Shown here in pieces: positions 1 through 8,179 of a stretch of DNA of 64,000 bases; the stretch's first letter is position 1, and each line of letters opens with the position of its first letter. Source of the DNA: Deltaproteobacteria bacterium GWA2_45_12 (GTDB taxonomy: Bacteria > UBA10199); the NCBI GenBank assembly GCA_001797365.1, contig MGPH01000052.1:29624-93623 (forward strand), given 5' to 3'. The notes under the pieces were generated by a model. It made no database searches, was not told the DNA's origin, and saw only the letters and a list, made by a program, of their open reading frames with translations. Both the position numbers and the translations under genes were made by a program.

Positions 1-901
1 CGCTGGCTGCGGCTGTACAAGAAGGAGTCAGCGACGCTGAAAAAATCATGGGGCGGCCAAAATGTTTGATGAAGTGGATGATTTTTTTGTCTCCGGCCAC
101 AAAACCACCGGTAGAGGCCAAGCTTTTGCTAAAAGTTCCCACGATTAAATCGACCTGATCCTGAACTCCAAAATGATGGGTTGTTCCACGCCCTCCCGGC
201 CCCAGCACACCCAAACCATGGGCATCATCAACGGCGATGCGTACTTTGTGTTTTTTGGCCACGGCGATCATTTCAGGCAGGGGAGCCAAGTCACCTTCCA
301 TGCTGTAAACTCCATCGACAAAAACAATGGGCCCCTTGTCTTCAGGAATTTCGGATAAAATCCGGTCCATGTCGGCCACATCGTTATGTTTGCACTTGAT
401 GGTTTCCCCATCCATGAGGCGGCATCCATCGTGAATACTGGCATGAGCAAAGCGGTCAACCACAGCCACTGCATTTTTCCCCACAAGGGCTGTCAGCATT
501 CCCAAATTAGCCTGGTACCCTGTTGTAAAAACCAGGGCCGCTTCTTTACCCAAAAATTTGGCAAGTTTTTCTTCGAGTTCGTGATGGATTTCCAAGGTGC
601 CATTTAAAAAACGGGAACCCGTCATCCCGGTTCCATATTTTTTGATGGCTTCGATTGAGGCTTCGCGAACCTTGGGATGAGTGGTCAAGCCCAAATAATT
701 ATTGGACCCCAACATCACCACTTCCTTCCCCTTATAGCGCGCAACCGGACCCTGATTTTCTTCCAAGGCTTGAAAATAGGGATAGAGCCCTGTTTGTTCG
801 ATCATTTCAACCAGGTTCCAGGTAAGGGCCTTTTCAAAAATATCATGCCCCCCCTTTTCAACCTGCTTGGTCCAGTCTGTTATTTCGTCTTGAAGATCCA
901 T
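1..901 (-). CDS. Alpha-oxoamine synthase, serine palmitoyltransferase or KBL type (C-terminus outside window)
   Basis: PLP-dependent enzyme that condenses an amino acid with an acyl-CoA thioester. About 300 N-terminal residues are visible, starting from ATG at 901. Seen: SNNYLGL, YGTGMTGSRFLNGTLEIH, the cofactor Asp in VDDAHGLGVLG, and the Schiff-base Lys in GTFSKSLASTGGF near residue 257, all standard for the family. The stretches KHNDV and RPMIFSASLTPS look more like bacterial serine palmitoyltransferases than like glycine C-acetyltransferase or BioF. The next gene upstream is a classical SDR rather than a threonine dehydrogenase, which also argues for long-chain base (sphingolipid-type) synthesis. 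Family is certain; substrate is inference. The product should be cytosolic or membrane-peripheral. Confidence 0.85.
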   Translation of the reverse strand, partial: MDLQDEITDWTKQVEKGGHDIFEKALTWNLVEMIEQTGLYPYFQALEENQGPVARYKGKEVVMLGSNNYLGLTTHPKVREASIEAIKKYGTGMTGSRFLNGTLEIHHELEEKLAKFLGKEAALVFTTGYQANLGMLTALVGKNAVAVVDRFAHASIHDGCRLMDGETIKCKHNDVADMDRILSEIPEDKGPIVFVDGVYSMEGDLAPLPEMIAVAKKHKVRIAVDDAHGLGVLGPGGRGTTHHFGVQDQVDLIVGTFSKSLASTGGFVAGDKKIIHFIKHFGRPMIFSASLTPSCTAAAS

Positions 902-911
902 AAAAATATAT

Positions 912-966
912 GTAGGGGAGCAATTTATTGCGCCCACAATACGGGCGTCATGAATGTCGCCCCTAC
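912..966. repeat. Dispersed palindromic repeat, GTAGGGG/CCCCTAC family
   Basis: Starts GTAGGGG and ends CGCCCCTAC, with an inner cgcccaca/gggcg pairing. It fills the gap between the SDR gene and the oxoamine synthase gene. The same outer ends recur at about eight other places in the window, mostly between genes. Confidence 0.7.
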
Positions 967-967
967 C

Positions 968-1729
968 TCAAAATACAAACAACCCCATTCCCCCATCCAC
1001 CTGAAACACCTGCCCCGTGACGTAACTTGAACGTTCGGAACACAAAAAAGTGACAACATCGGCCAATTCCCGTGTTTCACCAAAACGCCGCATGGCGGTG
1101 GCTTCTTTCATGCGTTCAAGCATGTCGCCGCGCAACCCTTCCATGGCCATCTGACTTTTGATCACACCGGGGGCCACAATATTTGCGGTAATATTGTAGC
1201 GTGCGCCTTCCAGCGCCAAAGATTTCCCCAAACCGATGACCGAAGCCTTGGTGGCAGAATAACTTGTTTGCCCCAACCCTCCCATGGTGCCTGCAATGGA
1301 AGCCATCATCACAATGCGCCCCCATTTTTGTTCCACCATGTGGGGCCATACGGCACGGCTTACATTGGCCGTCCCAATTAAATTAACCTGAACATCCCGA
1401 TTCCATTTTTCAACGGGAATGCTTAAAAACATGCCCACCGTCGTTAAAATGGAGGCATTGTTGACAAGAATCTGAACGGGTCCAAGTTCTTCCTTAATTT
1501 TTTGAACCGTGGCCGAAACCTCTTCCATCTTCGAAATATCACACACATAACCCTTGGCTTGGGCCCCTTTATCCGTGGCCATTTTGATTGTTTTATCCGA
1601 TGGGCGCACATCAATAACGGCAATTTTGCAACCACACTCAGCCAAGGCTAAAACATCCGCCCGCCCCAACCCATTCCCCGCAGCCCCCGTCACAAGGGCC
1701 ACTTTATCTTTAATTCCATAGTCCACCAT
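968..1729 (-). CDS. Short-chain dehydrogenase/reductase, FabG-like
   Basis: NAD(P)H-dependent classical SDR of 253 residues. Seen: nucleotide-binding TGAAGNGLG near the N-terminus, NNAS where NNAG is usual, catalytic Ser in MMASIAG, and the YSATK active-site pair. The ATG at 1729 is preferred over a GTG two codons earlier because a strong G-rich Shine-Dalgarno stretch sits just upstream. It precedes the alpha-oxoamine synthase gene on the same strand. If that enzyme makes 3-ketosphinganine, this would be a natural 3-keto reductase. A general 3-oxoacyl-ACP reductase is the alternative. Family call is firm, substrate unknown. Confidence 0.85.
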   Translation of the reverse strand: MVDYGIKDKVALVTGAAGNGLGRADVLALAECGCKIAVIDVRPSDKTIKMATDKGAQAKGYVCDISKMEEVSATVQKIKEELGPVQILVNNASILTTVGMFLSIPVEKWNRDVQVNLIGTANVSRAVWPHMVEQKWGRIVMMASIAGTMGGLGQTSYSATKASVIGLGKSLALEGARYNITANIVAPGVIKSQMAMEGLRGDMLERMKEATAMRRFGETRELADVVTFLCSERSSYVTGQVFQVDGGMGLFVF

Positions 1730-1803
1730 AAACACCCCCCCTTAAAAAGATGTAGTCTTATTGAAATTGGAAGGGAAACGTCAATGGTTATTTTGGCACC
1801 TCT

Positions 1804-3771
1804 TTAAGACCGGCGCACACGAGGGACAGGAATACTATGCTGTTGCATAAGCGTCCGAATACGGGGCAGAAGAGTTCGTCGTGATATTTCATCATCAAAA
1901 TAACGGGCAAAAAAAGAATAAAGCGCCCTAAGATAAAGGCCGGATTGCGCAACAGTAAACCCCCGGGCTTCAATATTTAGAAATTGAGTTAAATCCCGGG
2001 CTGGATTCGCACCTTCCCTTTCTTCAAAATAAGACAGCCATTCCCAAAAATAATGATTGAGCTTTCGATGCAGATAAGCCCATTCCTTTTCATGACCATT
2101 GAGGAAAACATAGGCTTGAATGATGTAATGAAGAGCTCCTTTCCCTTGAAAAAAGGCCATGGCCAAAAGAATACCGCCCAAGATGTTCTTCCTTTCCTCA
2201 TCTGGATAAATAGCTCCGTGAATCATGATTTGTTCCATAAGATCGCGTCCTGTTTCATCTGAAACATTCTCATCTACGGCGAAAAGCGCCCTTAAACGCA
2301 ATTTTTCCAGCGAGCCAACACGTCCAACCAGCGTTCTCTCATAAAATTGCAGGGATTCTTCATATCGCAACCTGAGCGTTTCCATCCTTTTATCAAAAAT
2401 CGCTTCCAATGTCCCAAAATCCTTGCCCTGAATTCGTTTTCGGATCCAGGCTAAAACATCCAAAGTTATCCGCACTCGATCCCCTATCCCTACCCAGAGA
2501 ACACGGGAATAATCTTGAAAACGGGTGTGCCAGGAAAACTCATTTCCATAGGGTTCCACTTCAAGAGGATGGGCAAAAACATCCGGGGTAGAATAAATTG
2601 ATTCATGAACATCCAACAATCCTAAAACAAGATCCAATTCTCTTTCTCCAAAATGGGGACGATGCTTGGCCATGACCACAAGGAGGCATTCGATATAAAG
2701 GGGGAAATAAAAGGTGCTTTCAACTTCGTCCCTAAAAATGATCCCCCAGCGGGAAAAAGGACGATAAGCCTCAAGCGAACAAGGTTCATCGGGAAGTAAG
2801 CCACAAATGAATTCTGCAAAACCTCTTTCGATCTCCCGCCATTTATCTTCGCAGTCGGCGGGCACATCCCCATGATTTTGTGCCACCTGTTCCATAAGAG
2901 GGGCATCCTCCCGCAATAAATCTTTCATCATGGCATACAGTGGATCAAAAACCCCTTTGGTTAAATAGCACGTGTTCACCCTATTCCTTACATTTACAAG
3001 CTCTTGCTGATAGGGACACGGTCCTAGGGTCTCCAAAAAAGCATCGAGAGCTTTAAGAGCAAATCCGAATCGAGCAACATTGGAGATTAACCTTAATTTT
3101 TTTGTCCAACTCAATCGGGAAAATGTGTTTTCAAGAGCGATGAGAATGAATCGTTGTTGCCTATCGTAGACTTGTTCTACAGCGTCATCCAACAAACCTA
3201 AATTTTCATGGATGATGCGAAGATGTTCTTCCATATCTTTCCAAAAAGTGGTTGGGCGAACTTCGGGTAATGGTTCTTGTTCAGGGCGGGGTATGGTGGC
3301 AGCAATTTCATCCAAAGTCCGCGTGATCCCCCCCTCCAGGCCATAATGAAACAACTCAAAAAGATACTGCCCTAACAAAACCATGCGTTCTTCCTGCCCC
3401 AGCGCTAAGTTCAGACGCTCCCAAGAAACGGAATCAGGAACGGGCCGTACATCGAAGTTGTTTGGGTGAGAATGCTTGGCTTTACTGCCATAAACGGGTT
3501 TTAAACCACCTTCTTCGTCATTGGGGATTTGTTCCCACCATGGAAATAGATTGGGAGAATGCATTTCTATCGGCGAAGAAGGAGGCTCGAAATGAATGGG
3601 GGGGGACCGGTCGTGATACCCCTCCTCAAGTTTTGAAAGTCTAAGAGATCCGTAGGGCAAAAAATAAACAGGAGCATGAGGATGTTGAGGTTTGGGTGTC
3701 GCAACTCCAAAACCGATCATACGCGAAAACCCTAGACTTGGGCCCATGACTCTGTAGAGGGAAATAGTCAT
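1804..3771 (-). CDS. Large protein of unknown function
   Basis: A 655-residue product with no domain I recognise. There is no signal peptide or membrane segment. The first 100 residues are rich in Pro, His and basic residues and look unstructured; the rest is mostly charged amphipathic helix with regular Leu/Arg/Glu spacing, suggesting a helical-repeat fold. It stands alone on the minus strand between gpsA (64 bp upstream) and the SDR gene. Other orphan proteins in this window also pair a Pro/Arg/Gly-rich head with a folded body, so it may belong to a lineage-specific set. No function is proposed. Confidence 0.6.
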   Translation of the reverse strand: MTISLYRVMGPSLGFSRMIGFGVATPKPQHPHAPVYFLPYGSLRLSKLEEGYHDRSPPIHFEPPSSPIEMHSPNLFPWWEQIPNDEEGGLKPVYGSKAKHSHPNNFDVRPVPDSVSWERLNLALGQEERMVLLGQYLFELFHYGLEGGITRTLDEIAATIPRPEQEPLPEVRPTTFWKDMEEHLRIIHENLGLLDDAVEQVYDRQQRFILIALENTFSRLSWTKKLRLISNVARFGFALKALDAFLETLGPCPYQQELVNVRNRVNTCYLTKGVFDPLYAMMKDLLREDAPLMEQVAQNHGDVPADCEDKWREIERGFAEFICGLLPDEPCSLEAYRPFSRWGIIFRDEVESTFYFPLYIECLLVVMAKHRPHFGERELDLVLGLLDVHESIYSTPDVFAHPLEVEPYGNEFSWHTRFQDYSRVLWVGIGDRVRITLDVLAWIRKRIQGKDFGTLEAIFDKRMETLRLRYEESLQFYERTLVGRVGSLEKLRLRALFAVDENVSDETGRDLMEQIMIHGAIYPDEERKNILGGILLAMAFFQGKGALHYIIQAYVFLNGHEKEWAYLHRKLNHYFWEWLSYFEEREGANPARDLTQFLNIEARGFTVAQSGLYLRALYSFFARYFDDEISRRTLLPRIRTLMQQHSIPVPRVRRS

Positions 3772-3834
3772 ATAATTTTAAAAGAATATTGTCCTTATCG
3801 CCACGAAGGGCCATAAGTTGCTCTAAAAACAAGA

Positions 3835-4854
3835 TCATTCAATCCCTTCCATCTCATCTTTGAGGGCACGGGAAAGAATTCCTTTAAGGGCTTCGGAGGG
3901 GGGGAGGTTTTCATAGAGGATAAGATAAATATGTTTTGTGTTGGGCATGTCTACGGCATGTTTTTTTGCCAAGAGATAAGCCGACTTAGCCGTGGCCACC
4001 CCTTCCACCACGCACTTCATGTCTCGAATAATGTCGGGAAGCTTTTGGCCCCTTCCCAAAAGAAGGCCCGTTTTTCTGTTACGCGACAAATCCCCCGTAC
4101 AAGTTAAAATAAGATCCCCCAAACCGGACAAGCCCGAAAAAGTCAAGGGATCGGCCCCCATTTTGACTCCCAGCCTTGTCATCTCGGCCAAGCAGCGTGT
4201 CATCAGACCCGCACGCGTGTTCAAACCAAACCCAAGCCCTTCGGCAATGCCTGTTCCTATGGCCATCACATTTTTAAGGGCGCCCCCCAATTCAGTCCCC
4301 AAAACATCATCCCCGGTATAAAGCCGGAAAGTACGGGCCGAAAGAATTTCTTGTAATTGTTTAGCCACGCCCGGATTGGAAGAAGCGATCACAGCCCCTG
4401 TCGGTTGCCCCGCCACCAGTTCTTCGGAAAAAGTGGGGCCTGATAAAACGGCAAAACGTTTTTTGATATGTAACCCAAAAATTTCCTCAAAAATAACAGA
4501 AGGTGTGACCAAGGTTTCCTGCTCAATTCCCTTGCATGTGTTCACAAAAAGGGTTTTTTCATGAATGGAACAAGCCGATCCTTTTTTTAAAACAGCCCTT
4601 AAAAACTGGGTCGGGATTGTAAACACGACAATGTCCTTGTCTTCCATGGCGGAGGATAAATCTTCTGTCGCTAAAATATTTTTAAGATTGAGATTGGATA
4701 AATAACACGGATTTTTTTGGGAAGTATTGATGCCACTTACAATTTGGACATCCCTGGCCCAAAGAGTTACACGATGCCCTTTTTGGCTCCAAATGGAAGC
4801 AAGGGCTGTTCCAAAACTTCCGGCCCCAATAATGCCAATGGAGAGTCTGTGCAT
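3835..4854 (-). CDS. gpsA: Glycerol-3-phosphate dehydrogenase [NAD(P)+]
   Basis: Reduces dihydroxyacetone phosphate to sn-glycerol-3-phosphate, the backbone for phospholipids. At 339 residues it has the usual family length. Seen: Rossmann motif GIIGAGSFGTALA at the N-terminus, the KGIE segment, LSGPTFSEELVAGQPT, and the C-terminal-domain stretch ALKNVMAIGTGIAEGLGFG with the catalytic Lys, followed by NTRAGLMTR. The ATG at 4854 follows a GGAGGAG Shine-Dalgarno that is itself the edge of a dispersed repeat. Cytosolic enzyme; recognition is secure. Confidence 0.97.
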   Translation of the reverse strand: MHRLSIGIIGAGSFGTALASIWSQKGHRVTLWARDVQIVSGINTSQKNPCYLSNLNLKNILATEDLSSAMEDKDIVVFTIPTQFLRAVLKKGSACSIHEKTLFVNTCKGIEQETLVTPSVIFEEIFGLHIKKRFAVLSGPTFSEELVAGQPTGAVIASSNPGVAKQLQEILSARTFRLYTGDDVLGTELGGALKNVMAIGTGIAEGLGFGLNTRAGLMTRCLAEMTRLGVKMGADPLTFSGLSGLGDLILTCTGDLSRNRKTGLLLGRGQKLPDIIRDMKCVVEGVATAKSAYLLAKKHAVDMPNTKHIYLILYENLPPSEALKGILSRALKDEMEGIE

Positions 4855-4862
4855 AATTCATC

Positions 4863-4915
4863 TCCTCCCCTTTGTTCCGCAAACGGAATCCCGCTATGCG
4901 GTGATAAGGGGAGGA
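4863..4915. repeat. Inverted repeat of the cctcccc/ggggagg family, upstream of gpsA
   Basis: Outer arms TCCTCCCC and GGGGAGGA enclose tccgcaaacggaatcccgct and a gcgg loop. The same core (cggaatcccgct or its close variant, inside CCTCCCC/GGGGAGG arms) occurs inside murF near 43230-43296. Read on the minus strand, the arm provides the Shine-Dalgarno sequence of gpsA. Confidence 0.65.
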
Positions 4916-4944
4916 TTAAGGTGGGGTAGATGGCGTTTGGAAGG

Positions 4945-5568
4945 TCAATGGTGTTTCTTGCCTGCCAGTTTTTTTACCGCCGAAAAAATCAGGAGCCAGG
5001 GCATGTCATTTTGGTGGGTCATCACAAAACCGTTTTTGCGCAGATAGGTTAAAAGTTCAATCTGGTCATACATGTGATGATACGGATGATTAAACAACTG
5101 CTGCAATACAAAACCCATTCCCGGCATGGTGAAGGTTTCAATGCTATAATCGCGCATCAGCAAAACACCCCCATATTTCAAAACCCGATGCACTTCACGG
5201 ATGGCCTTGCGCCAGTCTTCCAGGTGATGCAACAGATCGATCATGATGACGGCATCAAAACTTTCATCCTCAAAAGGAAGCTTGCACACATCAGCTCGTT
5301 GAAAAATAAGATTGGTGGGATTATCCGCTTCACTCTCAGCGCGGGCCACACGTTGGGGGTCAATGTCTATGGCTATATAATTTAGGCATTTAAGTTTGGC
5401 CGAAAGATAACGCGCCGTTTCCCCCTTATTGCAACCCACTTCCAGAATGGAAGCCCCGCGGGGAATGCGTGACCACTTTAATAAAATGGGAAGATCAAAA
5501 ATACGACGCGTCCAGTAGTGTATGGGGATTTTATCCAAAACCTGCGCTACAATGGCGGGAGTATTCAT
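4945..5568 (-). CDS. Class I SAM-dependent methyltransferase
   Basis: A 207-residue methyltransferase of the Methyltransf_11 type. Seen: motif I ILEVGCNKGETARYLS near residue 38, acidic strand IAIDIDP, motif IV-like DAVIMIDLLHHLEDW, and the VLKYGGVLLMRDY post-motif strand. The substrate cannot be told from sequence. Its ATG overlaps the TGA of the upstream pterin dehydratase gene as ATGA, so the two should be translationally coupled. The C-terminus is Lys/His-rich (KKLAGKKHH). It is the last gene of a PilZ, pterin dehydratase, methyltransferase run. Confidence 0.88.
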   Translation of the reverse strand: MNTPAIVAQVLDKIPIHYWTRRIFDLPILLKWSRIPRGASILEVGCNKGETARYLSAKLKCLNYIAIDIDPQRVARAESEADNPTNLIFQRADVCKLPFEDESFDAVIMIDLLHHLEDWRKAIREVHRVLKYGGVLLMRDYSIETFTMPGMGFVLQQLFNHPYHHMYDQIELLTYLRKNGFVMTHQNDMPWLLIFSAVKKLAGKKHH

Positions 5569-5840
5569 GCCAACGCCTCAATTTCTTCCAAAAGCTTCAA
5601 ATCTTTTTCGGTAAGGCCCCCCTCGGTGTGGGTAAACAATTTTATTTCCACACGATCGTAGGCCACCCTAATTTCGGGATGATGGTTCATTTCCTCTGCA
5701 GGGTCAACCAGCTTATTGACAAACACAATAGCCGTAGGGAAATTGGCAAAACGAAATTCTTTGGTGAGTTTTCCATCCAAAATTTTCCAGCCCTGAAAAC
5801 GCTGGATTTTTTCACGAATGGTAAGGGGGGTGAGGATCAT
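5565..5840 (-). CDS. Pterin-4a-carbinolamine dehydratase
   Basis: Dehydrates 4a-hydroxytetrahydropterin, recycling the pterin cofactor of aromatic amino acid hydroxylases. The 91-residue length is typical. Seen: the signature EEMNHHPEI with the paired active-site His, followed by the strand VEIKLFTHTEGGLTEKD. It begins immediately after the stop of the PilZ gene (TAA-ATG) and ends by ATGA overlap with the methyltransferase gene. No aromatic amino acid hydroxylase is in the window, so its partner is elsewhere, or it serves another pterin role as in many bacteria. Confidence 0.93.
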   Translation of the reverse strand: MILTPLTIREKIQRFQGWKILDGKLTKEFRFANFPTAIVFVNKLVDPAEEMNHHPEIRVAYDRVEIKLFTHTEGGLTEKDLKLLEEIEALA

Positions 5841-6212
5841 TTAATGAAAATTGGTTTTAATAAAACGGTCGATGGCCAGGATATTGTCGTCGTATAAACC
5901 TTTAAACTTGATGGCCACGCCTTCCTGGCCAGGCGTATAAGAAGTGCCAAACTGGCAGCGCGCCACATGGCCATAAACCCGGACCGGTTTTTCGGTGTCG
6001 GGAAGATGAACAATCATTTCAATTTCCTGGGGAGGTTGCGTGTCATGGGAAACAACGCCTTCTCCAATGGGCACAAACATTCCTCCACAGCTAATGTTTG
6101 TGGCTGTGGTGTCAATGCGCTTTCCATCGATGACTAAATTAACATCAAGATCGACATCCAACCTTCGATGGTTACGCTTTTCCGGGTGGGACAAAAAACG
6201 GGATTCTTTCAT
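5841..6212 (-). CDS. PilZ domain protein
   Basis: A 123-residue single PilZ domain, the common cyclic-di-GMP receptor fold. The two ligand motifs are visible: an Arg-rich stretch (RNHRRLDVDL) near residue 13 and NISCGGMFVP, matching the (D/N)xSxxG element. The C-terminus carries VAIKFKGLYDDNILAIDRFI, typical of the closing strand and helix. It heads a tight three-gene run with pterin dehydratase and methyltransferase. Predicted cytosolic and c-di-GMP responsive; output is unknown. Confidence 0.85.
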   Translation of the reverse strand: MKESRFLSHPEKRNHRRLDVDLDVNLVIDGKRIDTTATNISCGGMFVPIGEGVVSHDTQPPQEIEMIVHLPDTEKPVRVYGHVARCQFGTSYTPGQEGVAIKFKGLYDDNILAIDRFIKTNFH

Positions 6213-6386
6213 AAATGGGCCTCCCTCTAAAAAGGCAATGATAGATTTACAAAATTATTCCCCCTCTCGTCAACGCTTTAATCTAGACAAGGTGCGTCAT
6301 AATCGTTGTTAGTCGCTTTTTTCATTTCAATATTCTCATTGGACATGGTGAGCTTTAGTCGAACCATCACTCGGCATTTACGCCAT

Positions 6387-6414
6387 GTAGTGACAGGTCG
6401 CGACCTGTCACTAC
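6387..6414. repeat. Perfect 28-bp palindrome
   Basis: Two 14-bp arms, GTAGTGACAGGTCG and its exact reverse complement, with no spacer. It lies three bases past the stop codon of the ZIP transporter gene, so it may act as a transcript 3' end hairpin. There is no U-tract, so it is not a classic intrinsic terminator. The remainder of the 6213-6417 gap shows nothing recognisable. Confidence 0.75.
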
Positions 6415-6417
6415 TCA

Positions 6418-7155
6418 TTAATAATGTGGCAGAAAAAAAGTGACCAGGCTCATAAGAACCACACCCAAAAGAAAGGCGAAAAGATTTTGAATGCGATGTT
6501 CCCCCACCCGATGCACTTCAGGAAGAAAATCGCTGGTGGCAATGTAGAGAAAGGTTCCCAAACTCAGTGACAAGGCCAGTCCACTGCCCGTTTGAGAGTG
6601 CCCTTGAAGCAGAGCCATTGAAATAATGGCGCCAAAAGGAATCACACTTCCAAAAAGAAAAAGGAAAAGAACAATTTTTCTGCGACGCCATCCAGCCCGC
6701 CGCAAAATACTGGCCAGCGAAAAACTAGAAGCCACCTTGTGCGCCATAATGGCCAAAAAAACCAGCCACGCAAGGTGGTTGCTTACAACAAGGGCGGCTC
6801 CCAGGGCAAAGCCATCAAAGAGGGTATGCACCATCATGCCTGCAAAAGCAGTCACCCCCATGTGGTGATAGTTGCAATGGCTTTCTTCGCAGGGGTGGAC
6901 CATCACAAATTTTTCAAGCACAAACAGGCCCACAAAACTAAGAAGAATGTACAACCCGACCGATCGGGGCTCGGCCCGTTCCAGCGCATCGGGCAATAAA
7001 TGGAGGAAAGCCGTGGCAATCAGAACCCCCGCACTAAAACTGACAAAGCGATGCAAGTGCCCCTGTTCCCATCGCGAAAGAAGCGGAACAATCCCCCCGG
7101 CCATCGTAAGCACGATGGCCAAAACACCTAGAATGAAGATTTGGGGAAAAACCAT
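6418..7155 (-). CDS. ZIP family metal transporter
   Basis: A 245-residue inner-membrane protein with about eight hydrophobic segments. It would import divalent metal, most likely Zn2+ or Fe2+. Seen: HLLPDAL at the end of the second segment, a His/Cys-rich loop (HPCEESHCNYHH) that may bind metal, the TM4 signature HTLFDGFALGAA, and the TM5 signature MAHKVASSFSLA, where the usual HExP is replaced by HKVA. The altered TM5 motif removes the standard metal-ligand Glu, so selectivity may differ from model ZIPs. It sits between two PilZ genes. Confidence 0.9.
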   Translation of the reverse strand: MVFPQIFILGVLAIVLTMAGGIVPLLSRWEQGHLHRFVSFSAGVLIATAFLHLLPDALERAEPRSVGLYILLSFVGLFVLEKFVMVHPCEESHCNYHHMGVTAFAGMMVHTLFDGFALGAALVVSNHLAWLVFLAIMAHKVASSFSLASILRRAGWRRRKIVLFLFLFGSVIPFGAIISMALLQGHSQTGSGLALSLSLGTFLYIATSDFLPEVHRVGEHRIQNLFAFLLGVVLMSLVTFFLPHY

Positions 7156-7188
7156 AAAATTCCAAAATGCCCTATTAATGAAGGTGAA

Positions 7189-7593
7189 TTAAGAAAGAGC
7201 GATGCGCTCAACGGTATCCTGATTGATAAGCTGGGTGAAAAGATTGATATTATCCACATCGCTCTCTTCTTTTTTGATAAAACCACAACCAATTTCATAA
7301 AAAGGATCCAGCTCGCAACTAACAGGCTTGGACCACATCACCCGCGCCATCACGTAATTGCCCGACTTGAGAATGCGCGGCATTTCCAATTCAACATCGG
7401 CCAAAAAATGATCCTGCAAATAAACCAAAACCAGATCTTCTTTTTGATAGGGCCTGTTCGAACGAAAACAAAAGCCTTCCGCCGAAACATTTTTTGAAAT
7501 GACAATGTTCTTGTCGATTCTTTTGGGTTCAACAAGGGATAAAACTCTTTGTTGGGCCCTTAAGGCCAGACGTTGATATTTACGTTTTTCCAT
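7189..7593 (-). CDS. PilZ domain protein
   Basis: A 134-residue protein that is essentially one PilZ domain. Seen: N-terminal RKYQRLALRA (RxxxR-type motif) and NVSAEGFCFRS (NxSxxG). The body is beta-strand-rich (LVLVYLQDHFLADVELEMPRIL). It is the second PilZ gene within 2 kb. It differs from the first across most of its length, so it is not a recent tandem duplicate. Its stop is 33 bp before the ZIP transporter gene on the same strand, so co-transcription is plausible. Confidence 0.82.
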   Translation of the reverse strand: MEKRKYQRLALRAQQRVLSLVEPKRIDKNIVISKNVSAEGFCFRSNRPYQKEDLVLVYLQDHFLADVELEMPRILKSGNYVMARVMWSKPVSCELDPFYEIGCGFIKKEESDVDNINLFTQLINQDTVERIALS

Positions 7594-7638
7594 TTTTTTA
7601 AGAGATTAAGAGAAATTTTCAGGATCTTGATTCTCACT

Positions 7639-7700
7639 GTCATCCCCGAGTGCTTTTATCGGGGATCCATGGATTCCCGACAAAAACGCTCGGGAATGAC
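7639..7700. repeat. Dispersed inverted repeat, GTCATCCCCGA/TCGGGAATGAC family
   Basis: Outer arms GTCATCCCCGAG and CTCGGGAATGAC, with inner arms CGGGGATCC and GGATTCCCG, form a long imperfect hairpin. This resembles the widespread bacterial repeats built on GTCATTCCCG. It fills the gap between the PilZ gene and the small coiled-coil gene. Confidence 0.7.
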
Positions 7701-7729
7701 ATTACATATAATTTGGCGCGAGTATAATT

Positions 7730-7978
7730 TTAGGCGCGATAGGATGCAAGGTGTGATTTTATTTTTTCGAGTTTTTCCGATAATTGATTGAGCTTTTGAT
7801 CCAAATTAATTTGGGATGATTTTAAAAAATCAACTCCACAAGCCAGCCTTGAACCGGTTAAGGCATGTTTTGAAACACGATGGGCATGTTCATGGATTTG
7901 TTTCCTGACTTCTTCTACATCATGGGACACATTTTGGGTTTGCTCATCAAATAGCTGGGCTAATTCTGTCGATTCCAT
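7730..7978 (-). CDS. Small coiled-coil protein, unknown
   Basis: An 82-residue acidic/basic mixed protein starting MESTELAQLFDEQTQNVSHD. The second half (NLDQKLNQLSEKLEKIKSHL) has clear heptad spacing and should form a coiled coil. The central part is His-rich (IHEHAHRVSKHAL). There is no signal peptide or membrane span. An AAGGAGTTTTGT stretch precedes the ATG and gives a good ribosome site, which supports it as real. Function unknown. The next 200 bp upstream are AT-rich and show nothing else. Confidence 0.6.
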   Translation of the reverse strand: MESTELAQLFDEQTQNVSHDVEEVRKQIHEHAHRVSKHALTGSRLACGVDFLKSSQINLDQKLNQLSEKLEKIKSHLASYRA

Positions 7979-8179
7979 ACAAAACTCCTTGTAGCCTAAA
8001 TCATAAGCAAACCCAATGCCAAAAAAACAAAGAATACCAATAAATTATCCTCTTATTTTTTAGATATTTAAGAAATATCCCCCCATGATCGTCTCAGACA
8101 CATCGGAACTTTTTGCCTAGATTCTCAAACTGGAACTGCCCAAATTTTATAACTTCCCGAAGTCCTCTCCTATAATTCA

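Noticed and set aside
968-1729. SDR gene as threonine dehydrogenase partner of KBL
   Set aside because: It is a classical 250-residue SDR with YSATK, not an extended SDR or zinc-type Tdh.
6387-6414. Intrinsic terminator for the ZIP gene
   Set aside because: Perfect hairpin but no T-run follows on the coding strand.
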